Shown in pieces: positions 6,472 to 14,628 of a stretch of 19,146 nucleotides of DNA (within the stretch, counting starts at the first letter, position 1; each line of letters begins with the position of its first letter). Made by a program: the position numbers and the translations under genes. The stretch comes from an uncultured Clostridium sp. (lineage in GTDB: Bacteria > Bacillota > Clostridia > TANB77 > CAG-508): NCBI GenBank assembly GCA_947062645.1, contig CAMSQT010000007.1:1-19146 (forward strand), given 5' to 3'. The notes beneath the pieces were generated by a model, which worked only from the letters and a program-made list of their open reading frames with translations, ran no database searches and was not told the origin of the DNA.

Positions 6472-7525
6472 TTGCTCATAAAATCATTTAAAATAAATAA
6501 AAAACTATTTATCCTTTGCCTTATAATAGCAATTTTACTATCTAGTATTGCTATTTATTACTCTTTTGCCAATAGTTCCATGACAGACGAAAAAGAAACA
6601 GAAGAAAAAAAGGATTTTATCAAATGGGTAGATTTTAATGTAACAGCAGAAGTATTGAATTTAACAGCCAAATTAGATATTGACTCTCATAATAAGCAAG
6701 AAGAAGTTGTTTACAACTGGATTGAATTACTCTCCTATTTATCTTGTAAAAATGGTGGGAATTTTAAAAATTTTAATAAAAATGATTTAAATTCTTTGGT
6801 AACAGAACTAAAAAATGGACAGACCATGGAAGAATTAACACAAAATATGAAGTTTTATGATTATTACTATGAAAGTTATTCGGCTGTCTTAGGTGGATTT
6901 ATTGGTAATTATTCGGTAGAAGTCGTAAAAGAAGATGGTACAAAAGATTTTCAAGAAAAGTATGGCCTAAAAGCTTTTTTGCCGATTGCTAAAAATTATT
7001 CTTTTAGCCATTATGACGATTTTGGAAATTCTAGGTCTTATGGTTTTAAAAGAACTCATTTAGGAAATGATTTGATGGGAAGCATTGGTACTCCTATTAT
7101 TGCAGTAGAATCTGGTACGATTGAAAATTTAGGTTGGAATCAGTATGGTGGTTGGCGAATTGGGATTCGAAGTTTTGATACGAAACGCTACTATTATTAT
7201 GCTCATTTACGAAAAAATCACCCTTATGCAGAAGGATTAGAAAATGGCATGACGGTTAAGGCTGGTGATGTGATTGGCTATCTTGGTATGACTGGCTATA
7301 GTGTGAAGGAAAATGTGAATAATATTAATGTTCCTCATTTGCATTTTGGCTTGCAACTAATTTTTGACGAATCACAAGTGGATAGCCCAAATGAAATTTG
7401 GATTGATGTATATCATATTATTGAGTTTTTGCGGAAAGAATCGTAGTGAGGTTTATATGGCAAATGAGAAAACTAAAGATTATGCTAGGAAGTTTGATTT
7501 TATGGAAGAAAATTTAGTAGAATAG
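6472..7525 (+). CDS. Membrane-anchored M23 (LytM) peptidase, read through a +1 shift at CGG
   Basis: The start is TTG 6472, 5 bases after GAGGTGA at 6460-6466. An N-terminal membrane anchor (about residues 11-30) precedes an extracytoplasmic domain. The M23 zinc and catalytic residues are all visible: His196 and Asp200 in THLGNDLM, His245 in YYAHLRK, and His289-x-His291 in PHLHFG. This predicts an active peptidoglycan endopeptidase. The zero frame ends at TAG 7444-7446 as FLRKES. Skipping the C of CGG at 7432 reads FLGKNRSEV and then continues without stops to TAG 7523-7525 (350 residues). The added 29 residues end in TKDYARKFDFMEENLVE, which looks like the polar C-terminus of clostridial M23 proteins as I remember them. 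The ATG at 7457 inside this stretch would otherwise look like a separate 22-codon ORF. Confidence 0.85.
7432..7435 (+). other. CGGA +1 recoding site in the M23 peptidase gene
   Basis: Zero frame is TTG CGG AAA and ends four codons later. Skipping C7432 gives TTG, GGA, AAG and adds 29 residues after Gly321. The catalytic domain is complete before the site, so here the shift affects only the tail and the evidence is weaker than elsewhere. Confidence 0.65.
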
Positions 7526-7562
7526 GTCGAACTTTGTCAGTTTTTGTTATATTATGTTAAAT

Positions 7563-7591
7563 TTGCTTTTTATGGAAATATATGGTATAAT
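7563..7591 (+). promoter_or_regulatory. Promoter of the 57-aa orphan gene
   Basis: A -35-like TTGCTT (7563-7568), a 17-bp spacer and a perfect -10 TATAAT (7586-7591) lie 33 bases before the start codon. Confidence 0.6.
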
Positions 7592-7623
7592 TAATTTCTA
7601 TAAATAAAAGGAGGTACACTCAG

Positions 7624-7797
7624 ATGTATACAAAAGATTGTGTCGTAAGACGGATAAGAACACTAGGACCTGCTGGATTTATCCAGTCTATTTCTTCTAC
7701 TGATTTGCCTGATCAATTAGCAGAATCTTTAGAAGATATTGGCGTTCTTGTCAATGGGGAACCATGTTCAAAGGAAATCTTCCGTCTTGCAGTATAA
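7624..7797 (+). CDS. Orphan small protein of unknown function (57 aa)
   Basis: I do not recognise this protein. It is soluble, with two cysteines (residues 6 and 49) and no membrane segment, and ends CSKEIFRLAV. Support for a real gene is strong: consensus promoter, perfect AAGGAGGT 8 bases before ATG 7624, and a strong terminator right after the stop. Codon 10 is CGG (7651-7653, followed by A). Reading it as Arg gives 57 residues, while a +1 shift gives GGA TAA, that is a 10-residue peptide. It is therefore either an exception to the CGG rule in this window or a short ORF whose full-length product depends on how CGG is decoded. That second idea is speculation. Confidence 0.7.
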   Translation: MYTKDCVVRRIRTLGPAGFIQSISSTDLPDQLAESLEDIGVLVNGEPCSKEIFRLAV

Positions 7798-7806
7798 ACA
7801 AATTTT

Positions 7807-7840
7807 TCCCATAGCTACACTTGGAGCTATGGGATTTTTT
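7807..7840 (+). terminator. Intrinsic terminator of the 57-aa gene
   Basis: A perfect 10-bp stem (TCCCATAGCT at 7807-7816 with AGCTATGGGA at 7825-7834) with an 8-nt loop is followed by six T. On the minus strand no T run follows, so it does not obviously end the HtrA-like transcript. Confidence 0.85.
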
Positions 7841-7865
7841 ATACTCAAATTTCAAGTGTAACTTT

Positions 7866-9089
7866 TTATTTCTTCCCCAAAACAATCTTAATTTCCTTAT
7901 TAATCTTCCCTCTTGTCACCTTTAAAGTCACCTCGTCATTTGGTTTTTTGGTATAAATATATTGTCTTAAATCATTCATGGTATTAAGTGGCTGATTATC
8001 AATAGCCGTTATAATATCGCCTTCTTTTAATTCCGTATTATCAGCTGGTGCATTTTTTGTAATCTGTGCTACATAAATTCCTTTTTCAAAATTGGCATGT
8101 GGTGTATTACTTAAATAGGGAATTACCTCCTTATCATAAGCATAAATACCGAAGAGTTGCTTCCTCAAATGAGCCAGTCGCTTTAAAGCTTTCAATAATT
8201 GGCTTTATAATATTAATGGGAACGGCAAATCCAATTCCTTCTGCTGACGAGATTTTAACTGTGTTAATCCCTAATACTTCTCCATTGGGATAAATAATAG
8301 GCCCTCCACTATTTCCTGGATTTATAGTAGCATCGGTTTGAATTAAATCTGTCATATAAGAAGATTTGTCCTGTTCTTCTAATTTAATTGTTCTATTTTT
8401 AGCACTAATAATACCTGAAGTAACCGTTCTTCTAAATTCATAGCCGAATGGGATTACCGGATGGCATATACCGTTTCTCCTACTCGAATTTGACTAGAAT
8501 CACCAAATGTTACATATTCTAAGTTTTTGGCATTGATTTTGGTAATGGATAAATCTAGCCCAGAATCACTCCACATAACAGTTCCATCGTAACTATTTCC
8601 ATTTTCTAATGTGATATAACATTTACTGTATTTTTCTCCTGTAACATGTTCATTGCTTAAAATATAACCATCTTCTGTTACAATCATTCCCGTTCCTAAA
8701 CCTAATTCACTTTCTGTGCTTTTAGATAAAATGCTATTTCCTGCATTTTTTAGTTTAGATATTCCTACTACTTTTTTGGTTGTTTCTTCTATGATATCGG
8801 CTACATTTTTACTTTCTTCTTCTACTTTTTCCACAGTTTCTTCCTTGATTGTGGATTGTGTTTTGCTTGCTTCATAATTAGATGGATTGATTTCTATTTG
8901 TTGATAGGTTGTGTATAGGTAAAAGATAAATATCCATACTAAGATAGCAAGTGTTGCTATGATAAATATTTTTTTGGGACTACTTTTGGCTTTTTGTTTT
9001 CTTTTCAATTTTTTCCACCTCTTAAGTAGTGTTTCCCTTTTTTGGTTTTTTAAACGATGTTTTTTGGGACTTAGGTCAAAAAACATCAT
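7866..9089 (-). CDS. HtrA/DegP-like membrane serine protease with PDZ domain, read through three +1 shifts at CGG
   Basis: With three skipped bases the 1224-bp region encodes 406 residues. There is a basic N-terminus, one membrane anchor (about residues 43-62), a trypsin-like S1C domain and one PDZ domain (about 315-406). The triad is intact: His148 in SNEHV, Asp179 in GLDLSI, Ser260 in GNSGGP. The shifts restore AIGNPIGYEFRRTVTSG, typical of HtrA, at Gly211 and Gly215, and TLGIYAY at Gly313. Without them the protein ends before the catalytic serine. The role is extracytoplasmic protein quality control or processing. ATG 9089 overlaps the stop of the upstream gene (ATGA). An alternative start is TTG 9008, with AGAGGTGG just upstream. 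A pseudogene is unlikely because all three breaks have the same form and all key residues are kept. Confidence 0.9.
8148..8151 (-). other. CGGT +1 recoding site 3 in the HtrA-like gene
   Basis: Reading from 8154 down, CTT CGG TAT would end within a few codons. Skipping the C at 8151 gives CTT, GGT, ATT and joins the protease domain to the PDZ domain. Confidence 0.85.
8443..8446 (-). other. CGGC +1 recoding site 2 in the HtrA-like gene
   Basis: After site 1 only four codons (GNPI) are read before ATT CGG CTA TGA. Skipping the C at 8446 gives ATT, GGC, TAT and restores PIGYEF. It is the only site with C as fourth base. Confidence 0.88.
8456..8459 (-). other. CGGT +1 recoding site 1 in the HtrA-like gene
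   Basis: The zero frame is ATC CGG followed immediately by TAA. Skipping the C at 8459 gives ATC, GGT, AAT and restores AIGNP. Confidence 0.88.
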
Positions 9090-10320
9090 TGATACCAGTA
9101 TTTAATACCTATCGTACCAGCACCAAATACCATATTTCCTGAAGTAACTTTATTTTGTGTTGACCAAGTAAGTGTAGTAGCATCACCGATTTATAATAGA
9201 TATACCTGATCTAGCATAATAAGTTAGCCTTATATCGTCTATATCTTTTATACTTTTTTGGTAAGATCCCCACCAAGCACCTTTGTGTCCAGTACAATTT
9301 ACACCATATTCATAATTTCCATACCCTGTCGATGATGCAGTATAAAAAGCCGTCCAAAAAACTGCTTTTACACCAGATGGTATATTAGCAGATACAGATC
9401 CATTTCCTGTGTACGCTTTGTCATCTATAGAAAGTTCTTTCATTCCATTATTAATATAACGATGTACTCCGATTAGCCATTCCTGCATTATAACTTGGCC
9501 TACTATCTATTGTACCACCCGAATAATAACCTGCTGGTAAGCTTTCTAAAGTATTATTTTTTGACCAATTTAAAGTTCCTCTGTTTGGCATTGTACCAGA
9601 TAACCCTGTATTATTTGAATTAGAAAAGGTATAACCGCTTAAAACTTGTGACTCTGTTGCATTTCCTGTTGATTGCTTTTTCGTTAAATCTGCTACTTGT
9701 GTATTTAAGGTTCCTATTGTATTATTTAAAGTTTCTACACTATTTTCTAATTGACCTATTTTTTCGTTCTTTTTTTCTAACTCCTCATTTTTAGATGCTA
9801 GTTGCGTATTTAAATTATCTGCTTCTGTTTGCTTATTTTCTAATTCTTGCTCTAAATTTGCTATTTCCGTTTCTAATCTTTGCTTACTGCTTTTTTCTTC
9901 TGCTAATTGTGCATTTAAACTTCCTATCGTACCTTCCAGTTCTTGTATTCGTTTTTCTAATTCTGTTATTTTATCTTTATTATCTTCAGGAATTTTATCG
10001 TTTCCTTCAAGAATATCTTTCAAACTTATTTCTCCATATTCTGTTACAATTTTATCGCCATCTTCTTGCATTTGACCATATTTCATTACTATTTCATTTA
10101 ATTTTTCTTTAGTTAAACCTTCTTTTTCCATTTGCGCTGCTAAAATGTCTAAACTAATTTGTTCTTTAATACTTGCTAGATTACTTGTTTTCGTAGCTTC
10201 TTGGGCTTTTGTTATGATACCATCATTTGTTATAAAACTCATGGTTACACCTGCTAATATTAACAATATTACTATGGTTACTACTAATGCTACTAAAGTT
10301 ACTCCTTGTATTTTTTTCAT
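9086..10320 (-). CDS. Prepilin-like coiled-coil surface protein, read through two +1 shifts at CGG
   Basis: Two skipped bases give 410 residues. The N-terminus (KKIQGVTLVALVVTIVILL) is a type IV prepilin-like leader and hydrophobic helix, with Ala instead of Glu at the usual +5 position. Residues about 110-220 form a long coiled coil. Then comes a LSGYTFSNSNNTGLSGTMPN segment like those in tail-fibre or surface proteins, followed by a beta-rich C-terminal domain. The first shift (Gly284) turns MANRSTSLY-stop into MANGVHRYINNG. The second (Gly378) turns INR-stop into INGDATTLTWST. The reading then ends at TGA 9088-9086, overlapping the HtrA-like ATG. AAGGAG lies 10 bases before ATG 10320. The likely role is a surface-displayed filament or adhesin; function is inferred from fold only. 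Confidence 0.85.
9185..9188 (-). other. CGGT +1 recoding site 2 in the prepilin-like gene
   Basis: The zero frame is AAT CGG TGA, so the stop directly follows CGG. Skipping the C at 9188 gives AAT, GGT, GAT and adds 33 residues from Gly378, ending in an ATGA overlap with the next gene. Confidence 0.8.
9468..9471 (-). other. CGGA +1 recoding site 1 in the prepilin-like gene
   Basis: The zero frame is AAT CGG AGT and ends after six codons. Skipping the C at 9471 gives AAT, GGA, GTA and opens a further 93-codon stretch. Confidence 0.82.
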
Positions 10321-10527
10321 CTTTTTGCTTCTCCTTTTGTTTCCCTATTTATTATTATTTTATTATTTTATCAAAACCAAAAGTTTTATGTCTATATGTT
10401 TTTAAATAGCATTTAGTTTTCTATTTCATGTTGCGTTCAGTTTATAGTGGTAAAGATATGCGAAAATGCAAGAAAATCTAGGTTATTGAAAATGTAAACT
10501 GAAGAACAGCAAAAATACAAAAGAACC

Positions 10528-10556
10528 TTGTAAAATGCCGAATAATGCAATATAAT
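10528..10556 (+). promoter_or_regulatory. Promoter of the three-gene secreted protein operon
   Basis: A -35 TTGTAA (10528-10533), a 17-bp spacer and a perfect -10 TATAAT (10551-10556) precede ATG 10597. The intergenic stretch 10321-10596 holds this promoter and, near the prepilin-like gene, only its ribosome binding site; I see no other element there. Confidence 0.7.
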
Positions 10557-10596
10557 TTCATTAAAATAACAAGAAAATAAAAGGGGATATAAGGAA

Positions 10597-11598
10597 ATGA
10601 AAAAGAATTTGAAAATAATTATACCAGTTGCTATTGTTATCACAATATTAGCAGTAGTGGGAATAGTATTTTTTACTAGTAAAGGTGGCGGAAATGGAGA
10701 GGCAATAGACGAAAAAACAGATTTTTTAAGCCAAGCAACTATTTTAGATTTGGAAAAATTAAATAGCGAAAAGAAGAAAAATGAAGCCAGGGCAAAAGAA
10801 ACATATCAAGATAAAATATTTATATTAACAACTACAGTAAGCACAATTGAAACAAATTATTTCTATGGTTATGATATAGGTGGAAGTTATTTAGTAACGG
10901 TTTATCTAAAAAATAAAGAGGAATTAATAGAACTCAATAAAGATGATAATGTTGTTATAGTTGGTAAAATGACAAATATGACAACAAGTCGTCCCGAAAT
11001 TTCGTCAGCTTATATAATAACAGATAATGAAAATTTAATTTGGGCTAAAACTAAAGAAAATGGTTATGATAAAATAACATATTGTGATTATACATATAAT
11101 GATAATGGATTAATAACGGGTTATAAAGAAAAAAGAAATAATTACACATATGAAATAACATTAGAGTATGACAATAAAGGAAATTTAACAACTAGAACTC
11201 AAAAATCTAATAGTAATGAAACAGAAACAGAAAGCAATTCCTATAATGAAGATAATACAATTAATACAACATCTATTACAACATCAAATCCAGATAATAT
11301 TGAAAATGGAAAAGTATTTCAATATACATACGAAAAAGATGATAAAAATAGGATAATAAAAAAGACATCCGTAACAACTACAAGAGATAATTATACTTTA
11401 GTTTATACTTACGAGTATGACGATAAAGATAGAATAAGTAAAGAAACTCAAACAAGTCCAAATTCTACTTATGAGATTACTTATGAATATGACAAAAATG
11501 ATAATGTAATAACAAAAAGAAGTAAAAGACTAGACAAGCAAGGAGTCTCTTCAACAACATATAAATATGAAGTCGTTGGTATTAAATCGAAGAAATAA
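10597..11598 (+). CDS. Membrane-anchored protein with OB-fold-like domain and YD-like repeats
   Basis: The protein has 333 residues. A membrane anchor or uncleaved signal (residues 5-26) is followed by a glycine-rich linker. Residues about 55-155 resemble the small extracytoplasmic OB-fold (tRNA_anti-like) pattern: YQDKIFILTTTVSTIE, a central VTVYLKNKEEL strand, then LNKDDNVVIVGKM. Residues about 165-325 contain repeated Tyr-rich beta units such as YTYNDNGLITGYKEK, ITLEYDNKGNLTTR and YTYEYDDKDRISKET, similar to YD/RHS-type repeats. Function is unknown; a surface-exposed binding protein is plausible. It is first in an operon with the next two genes. The ribosome binding region GGGGATATAAG (10583-10593) recurs before the next gene. 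No in-frame CGG. Confidence 0.75.
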   Translation: MKKNLKIIIPVAIVITILAVVGIVFFTSKGGGNGEAIDEKTDFLSQATILDLEKLNSEKKKNEARAKETYQDKIFILTTTVSTIETNYFYGYDIGGSYLVTVYLKNKEELIELNKDDNVVIVGKMTNMTTSRPEISSAYIITDNENLIWAKTKENGYDKITYCDYTYNDNGLITGYKEKRNNYTYEITLEYDNKGNLTTRTQKSNSNETETESNSYNEDNTINTTSITTSNPDNIENGKVFQYTYEKDDKNRIIKKTSVTTTRDNYTLVYTYEYDDKDRISKETQTSPNSTYEITYEYDKNDNVITKRSKRLDKQGVSSTTYKYEVVGIKSKK

Positions 11599-11663
11599 GT
11601 AAAAAGAAGAATTTGAATCAAAGAAAAATCAATTATTAGAATTATAAGGGGGGATATAAGAAA

Positions 11664-11870
11664 ATGAATAATAATCAAAATTCAAAAAGTGGAATTATAG
11701 TAGCAGTTATAGTAGCAATTATAATGCTTATTATTATTACTGGTATTTTTAGTGATAGTTCAAGCTCAAGTAGTTCCAAAAGCAAGATAACTCAAAAACA
11801 AATTGAAAGCACAGGATATAAAAAGAAAAGTGATGGAAAATACTATTATACAGGTAAAGGAGTTAATTAA
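11664..11870 (+). CDS. Small single-pass membrane protein of unknown function (68 aa)
   Basis: The protein has a short polar N-terminus (NNNQNSKSG), one membrane helix (about residues 10-29), a serine-rich linker and a lysine/tyrosine-rich tail ending KYYYTGKGVN. It is not recognised. ATG 11664 follows AAGGGGGG at 11646-11653. Its last codons contain the ribosome binding site (AAAGGAG) of the next gene, whose ATG is 3 bases after this stop, so both are probably translated together. Confidence 0.7.
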   Translation: MNNNQNSKSGIIVAVIVAIIMLIIITGIFSDSSSSSSSKSKITQKQIESTGYKKKSDGKYYYTGKGVN

Positions 11871-11872
11871 AT

Positions 11873-12814
11873 ATGAAAAAGAAAAAAGTTATCATTTCAA
11901 TATTTTTAGTATTGTTATTACTAACATCAGCTTTTGTTGTAGTAGAGGCAACAAATGGAGAAGGGGAAAATGCTTTTGAAACATTGAAAAACTTAATAAC
12001 TGGAAATACTAATAGAATTGAAAAATTAGAAAATCAAGTTGATACTTTAGAAAATGAAATTGACAAGTTAAAAAAAGAAATAATAGAATTACAAAAGTCA
12101 AAAGAAGAAACAACAGATAATAAGGCAAGTAATACAAATAGTTCAAATAAGAAAACTACAAATAAAAGCCAAAGTGTTACTACTACACCAAATTATCAAA
12201 ATCAAATAGACACATTAAATCAAGAAGTAAAAACATTAAAGAAAAATCATGTAATAACTAAAGAAGATTTAATTGGGACGTGGATCTTTGGCAGTGAAGG
12301 AAAAATCATATTTAAAAGTGATGGAACTGCTACTATGTTATCAATCTATAATGACGGAACATACGGAGAATCAACTTACAAATATTCTATAAATAATAAT
12401 TGGATAACACTTGAAGGAAAAAGCACTACTTATTCATTATACTGTACATATATAAACGGAAAAGTGAACTTTACATCTGGTAAACAAATGGTAAAAGAAA
12501 GTAATGATACAACAATCAACGACAATATTTTAATTAAGGATATAGCTTTAGTCATAAGATTACAAAATCAAATATCAGAGTTAAAAGAAAAAGGAGAAGT
12601 AGCAAAACTGGAAGCAATAACAAATGAAAATTTGCCAAATGCTGATAAAGAGGTAATAAAAAAAGGTTATCAAGAGGCAATCAATTATTATAGACAAGCA
12701 ATAGCAAAATATTCAGAATTAGAAAGTGCAGAATATAAAAATTATAGTGATAAAAAAGCACAATTAGAAACAAAAATCGCAGAGATTCAAACCAAAATAG
12801 ATAATTTAAAATAA
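11873..12814 (+). CDS. Secreted coiled-coil protein with a lipocalin-like (DUF5640-type) domain
   Basis: The protein has 313 residues. A signal peptide (KKKK, hydrophobic core, likely cleavage after VVEA near residue 26) precedes a coiled coil (about 40-80: LENQVDTLENEIDKLKKEI), a serine/asparagine/threonine-rich linker and a second short coil. Residues about 134-205 read LIGTWIFGSEGKIIFKSDGT and continue with an alternating beta pattern, matching small lipocalin-like extracytoplasmic domains of the DUF5640 type. A helical C-terminus (about 220-313) closes it. Function is unknown. It is the last gene of the operon, followed by a strong terminator shared with the convergent ligase gene. Confidence 0.75.
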   Translation: MKKKKVIISIFLVLLLLTSAFVVVEATNGEGENAFETLKNLITGNTNRIEKLENQVDTLENEIDKLKKEIIELQKSKEETTDNKASNTNSSNKKTTNKSQSVTTTPNYQNQIDTLNQEVKTLKKNHVITKEDLIGTWIFGSEGKIIFKSDGTATMLSIYNDGTYGESTYKYSINNNWITLEGKSTTYSLYCTYINGKVNFTSGKQMVKESNDTTINDNILIKDIALVIRLQNQISELKEKGEVAKLEAITNENLPNADKEVIKKGYQEAINYYRQAIAKYSELESAEYKNYSDKKAQLETKIAEIQTKIDNLK

Positions 12815-12825
12815 TAATGCGGAAA

Positions 12826-12880
12826 CGAAGAATTAAAAGCCGTCTCTATTATGAAACGGTTTTTAATTCTTCGAATCTTT
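12826..12880. terminator. Long hairpin terminator between convergent genes
   Basis: An 18-bp stem (12826-12843 with 12856-12873, one G-U pair) has a 12-nt loop and is followed on plus by AATCTTTTT. The right arm lies inside the last codons of the ligase gene, and the ligase stop (12849-12851) lies in the loop. It ends the plus operon. For the minus transcript the following T tract is short (GTTT), so termination there is less certain. Confidence 0.8.
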
Positions 12881-14460
12881 TTACTTTTTGGGTTGTGGTT
12901 TTTGCAAAAGGTTTTGTTGTAATTTCGATTTTTTTAACATGTTTATAAATTGGCAAAGCTTGGTTAATCTTCTTAATTTCTTCCCAAATAATTTGCTTAT
13001 ATTGTTCTTCTGTTTTTTCTCCTAATGCTTCCCTTATTAGATTTGGTTCATATACAATTTTAGCACATAGCATGGTATCTGTTTTGCTTTCTTCTCTTTG
13101 GTATACTAAACTTTCTAGTAAGTATGGAATTCGATTAATTAATTTCTCAATTTCCTGTGGGTATACATTCTTTCCATTTTTTAATACGATAACGTCTTTT
13201 TTTCTTCCTGTTACAAATAAAAATCCATCTTCGTCTACATAGCCATAATCTCCTGTTTTGAACCATCCATTTTGTAATACCTTTTTCGTTTCTTCTTCAT
13301 TTTTATAGTAACCGAAGCATAATACTTGGTCCTTTGACTACTATTTCCCCAATTCCTTCTTGGTTTGGTTCTTCGATTTTTACTTCTAAATTGTCTAATA
13401 CTAGACCAACAGATCCTGGTCGTTTTCTGTCATCTGCTTCTGCAGAAATAACAGGTGAGGTTTCCGTTAGCCCATAACCTTGTGTAGAATTAATTCCTAA
13501 GTTTTTGTATCCTATGATGGTGTCTTTGTCCATTGGAGCTGCCCCATATAAAATGGTTCTTAAGTGTCCTCCTAAAATAGCTTCTAGCGGAATACTTTGT
13601 TCAAGCGCTTTTTTTATTTTTTTGTACATTGTCTCAAGCACAACAGGTACTGCTACAAATACAGATATTTCGTATTCTTTTAGGTTTGCTTGGATGTATT
13701 TTAGTCCATCACAAAAAGCAACGGTTGTTCCCCAATATAGCCCAAATAAAAAAGTTATGGTACATTCAAAGGTGTGGTGAATTGGTAAAAAGGATAGTAA
13801 TGTGTCAGTTGGATATAACTTTAGATAATGGCTAAGGGATTCTATGTTGGCACAAATGTTGTTTTGTGATAGCATAACAGCCTTTGGTGCGTCTGTAGTT
13901 CCTGAGGTAAATAGCATAATAGACATTTTATTAGAATCGATTTCTATTTCGTCATAAGTTGTGTCTCCGTTTTTTAGTAATTCTTCTCCTTTTTGTAATA
14001 ATTCCTTCCACGCTTCCTGGTCGTCCATGTTAATGGCTACTTTTACACTTGGTTGCTCTTCTATTATTTTTTCGATTAAGTCCTTATGCTTGTTTTCAAA
14101 TATTACTGCGGTTGCTTCACTTCTTTTGATTAGCATTTCTAGTTCATTATCTGGCAAAGCTCTGTCTAATGGTACAACTGTCATATTCCCTGTTGTGATG
14201 GATAAATAGCTCAAACACCATTCGTAACGGTTGTTTCCTACTAATACTATTTTTTTATTTTCTAATCCTAAGTGTAATAAGGTTGTGCTTAGCCTCTTGA
14301 TTTCTTGTTTGAAGTTTTTATATTTGACTTCTATATATTCTGGTTCTTTGTTTGTTGCCTCTTTTTTATATTTATACACAATGTGTTCTTCGTCTCCTCT
14401 TTTAGCTACTTCTAATAGTTGTCTGAAATTTTTAATTTTTTCGATTCTAACATCATTCAT
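12849..14460 (-). CDS. AMP-forming acyl-CoA/acyl-ACP synthetase-like ligase, read through a +1 shift at CGG
   Basis: With one skipped base the gene encodes 536 residues of the ANL (acyl-adenylating) superfamily, which activates a carboxylic acid with ATP and passes it to CoA or a carrier. Visible motifs are the phosphate loop TSGTTDAPKAVML (from Thr185), GYGLTETSP (from Gly328), then, after the shift at Gly383, MLGYYKNEEETKK, FKTGDYGYVD, the hinge FVTGRKKDVI and the C-terminal catalytic lysine region AKTTTQKVKR. The pattern is that of long-chain fatty-acid ligases. Without the shift it ends as MLRLL-stop and lacks the C-terminal lid domain, which these enzymes need. It has its own promoter and is divergent from the NRPS, which begins with a condensation domain. 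It may supply an acyl starter, but that is an inference. Confidence 0.92.
13311..13314 (-). other. CGGT +1 recoding site in the ligase gene
   Basis: The zero frame is CTT CGG TTA CTA TAA. Skipping the C at 13314 gives CTT, GGT, TAC and restores the LGYYKN motif, followed by 153 further residues to the proper C-terminus. Confidence 0.9.
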
Positions 14461-14494
14461 TCGTTTTCCTTCTTTCTTCTGTTTGCCTTATTTT

Positions 14495-14522
14495 ACTATA
14501 CCAAGAAAAAAAAAGCAAGCAA
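14495..14522 (-). promoter_or_regulatory. Promoter of the ligase gene
   Basis: On the minus strand TTGCTT (14522-14517) and TATAGT (14500-14495) are spaced by 16 bp. The ribosome binding site AGAAGGA lies just before ATG 14460. Confidence 0.5.
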
Positions 14523-14557
14523 TTAGCTACAGAGTCAAAAAACATCGCTACAAAATA

Positions 14558-14586
14558 TTGCATTTTTCGTATAAGAATTATATAAT
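14558..14586 (+). promoter_or_regulatory. Promoter of the NRPS gene
   Basis: A -35 TTGCAT (14558-14563), a 17-bp spacer and a perfect -10 TATAAT (14581-14586) lie 42 bases before ATG 14629, divergent from the ligase promoter. Confidence 0.7.
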
Positions 14587-14628
14587 AACCATAAATCTAA
14601 CAAAAACTTAAGAAAATAGGTGAAAAAA

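Noticed and set aside
7457..7525. Separate 22-aa ORF after the M23 gene
   Set aside because: It has a weak GAGG upstream, but it is in frame with the M23 product after the CGG shift with no stop between, so it is better explained as the M23 C-terminus.
7815..7863. Possible alternative pairing of ACACTTG (7817-7823) with CAAGTGT
   Set aside because: It is a short match that overlaps a strong terminator, with no gene downstream on the plus strand to be controlled.
9795..10112. Plus-strand ORF opposite the prepilin-like coiled coil
   Set aside because: It is a Leu/Phe-rich mirror of the Glu/Lys-rich coiled-coil coding strand with no ribosome binding site.
7866..10320. Frameshifted genes as ordinary pseudogenes
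   Set aside because: All breaks are the same event (extra C making CGG before GGN), catalytic residues are intact, and no other indels or internal stops occur. Random decay would give varied lesions.
12849..13073. Separate 74-aa ORF at the end of the ligase
   Set aside because: It is the end of a longer open stretch that joins the ligase at 13314 and carries its C-terminal catalytic motif.
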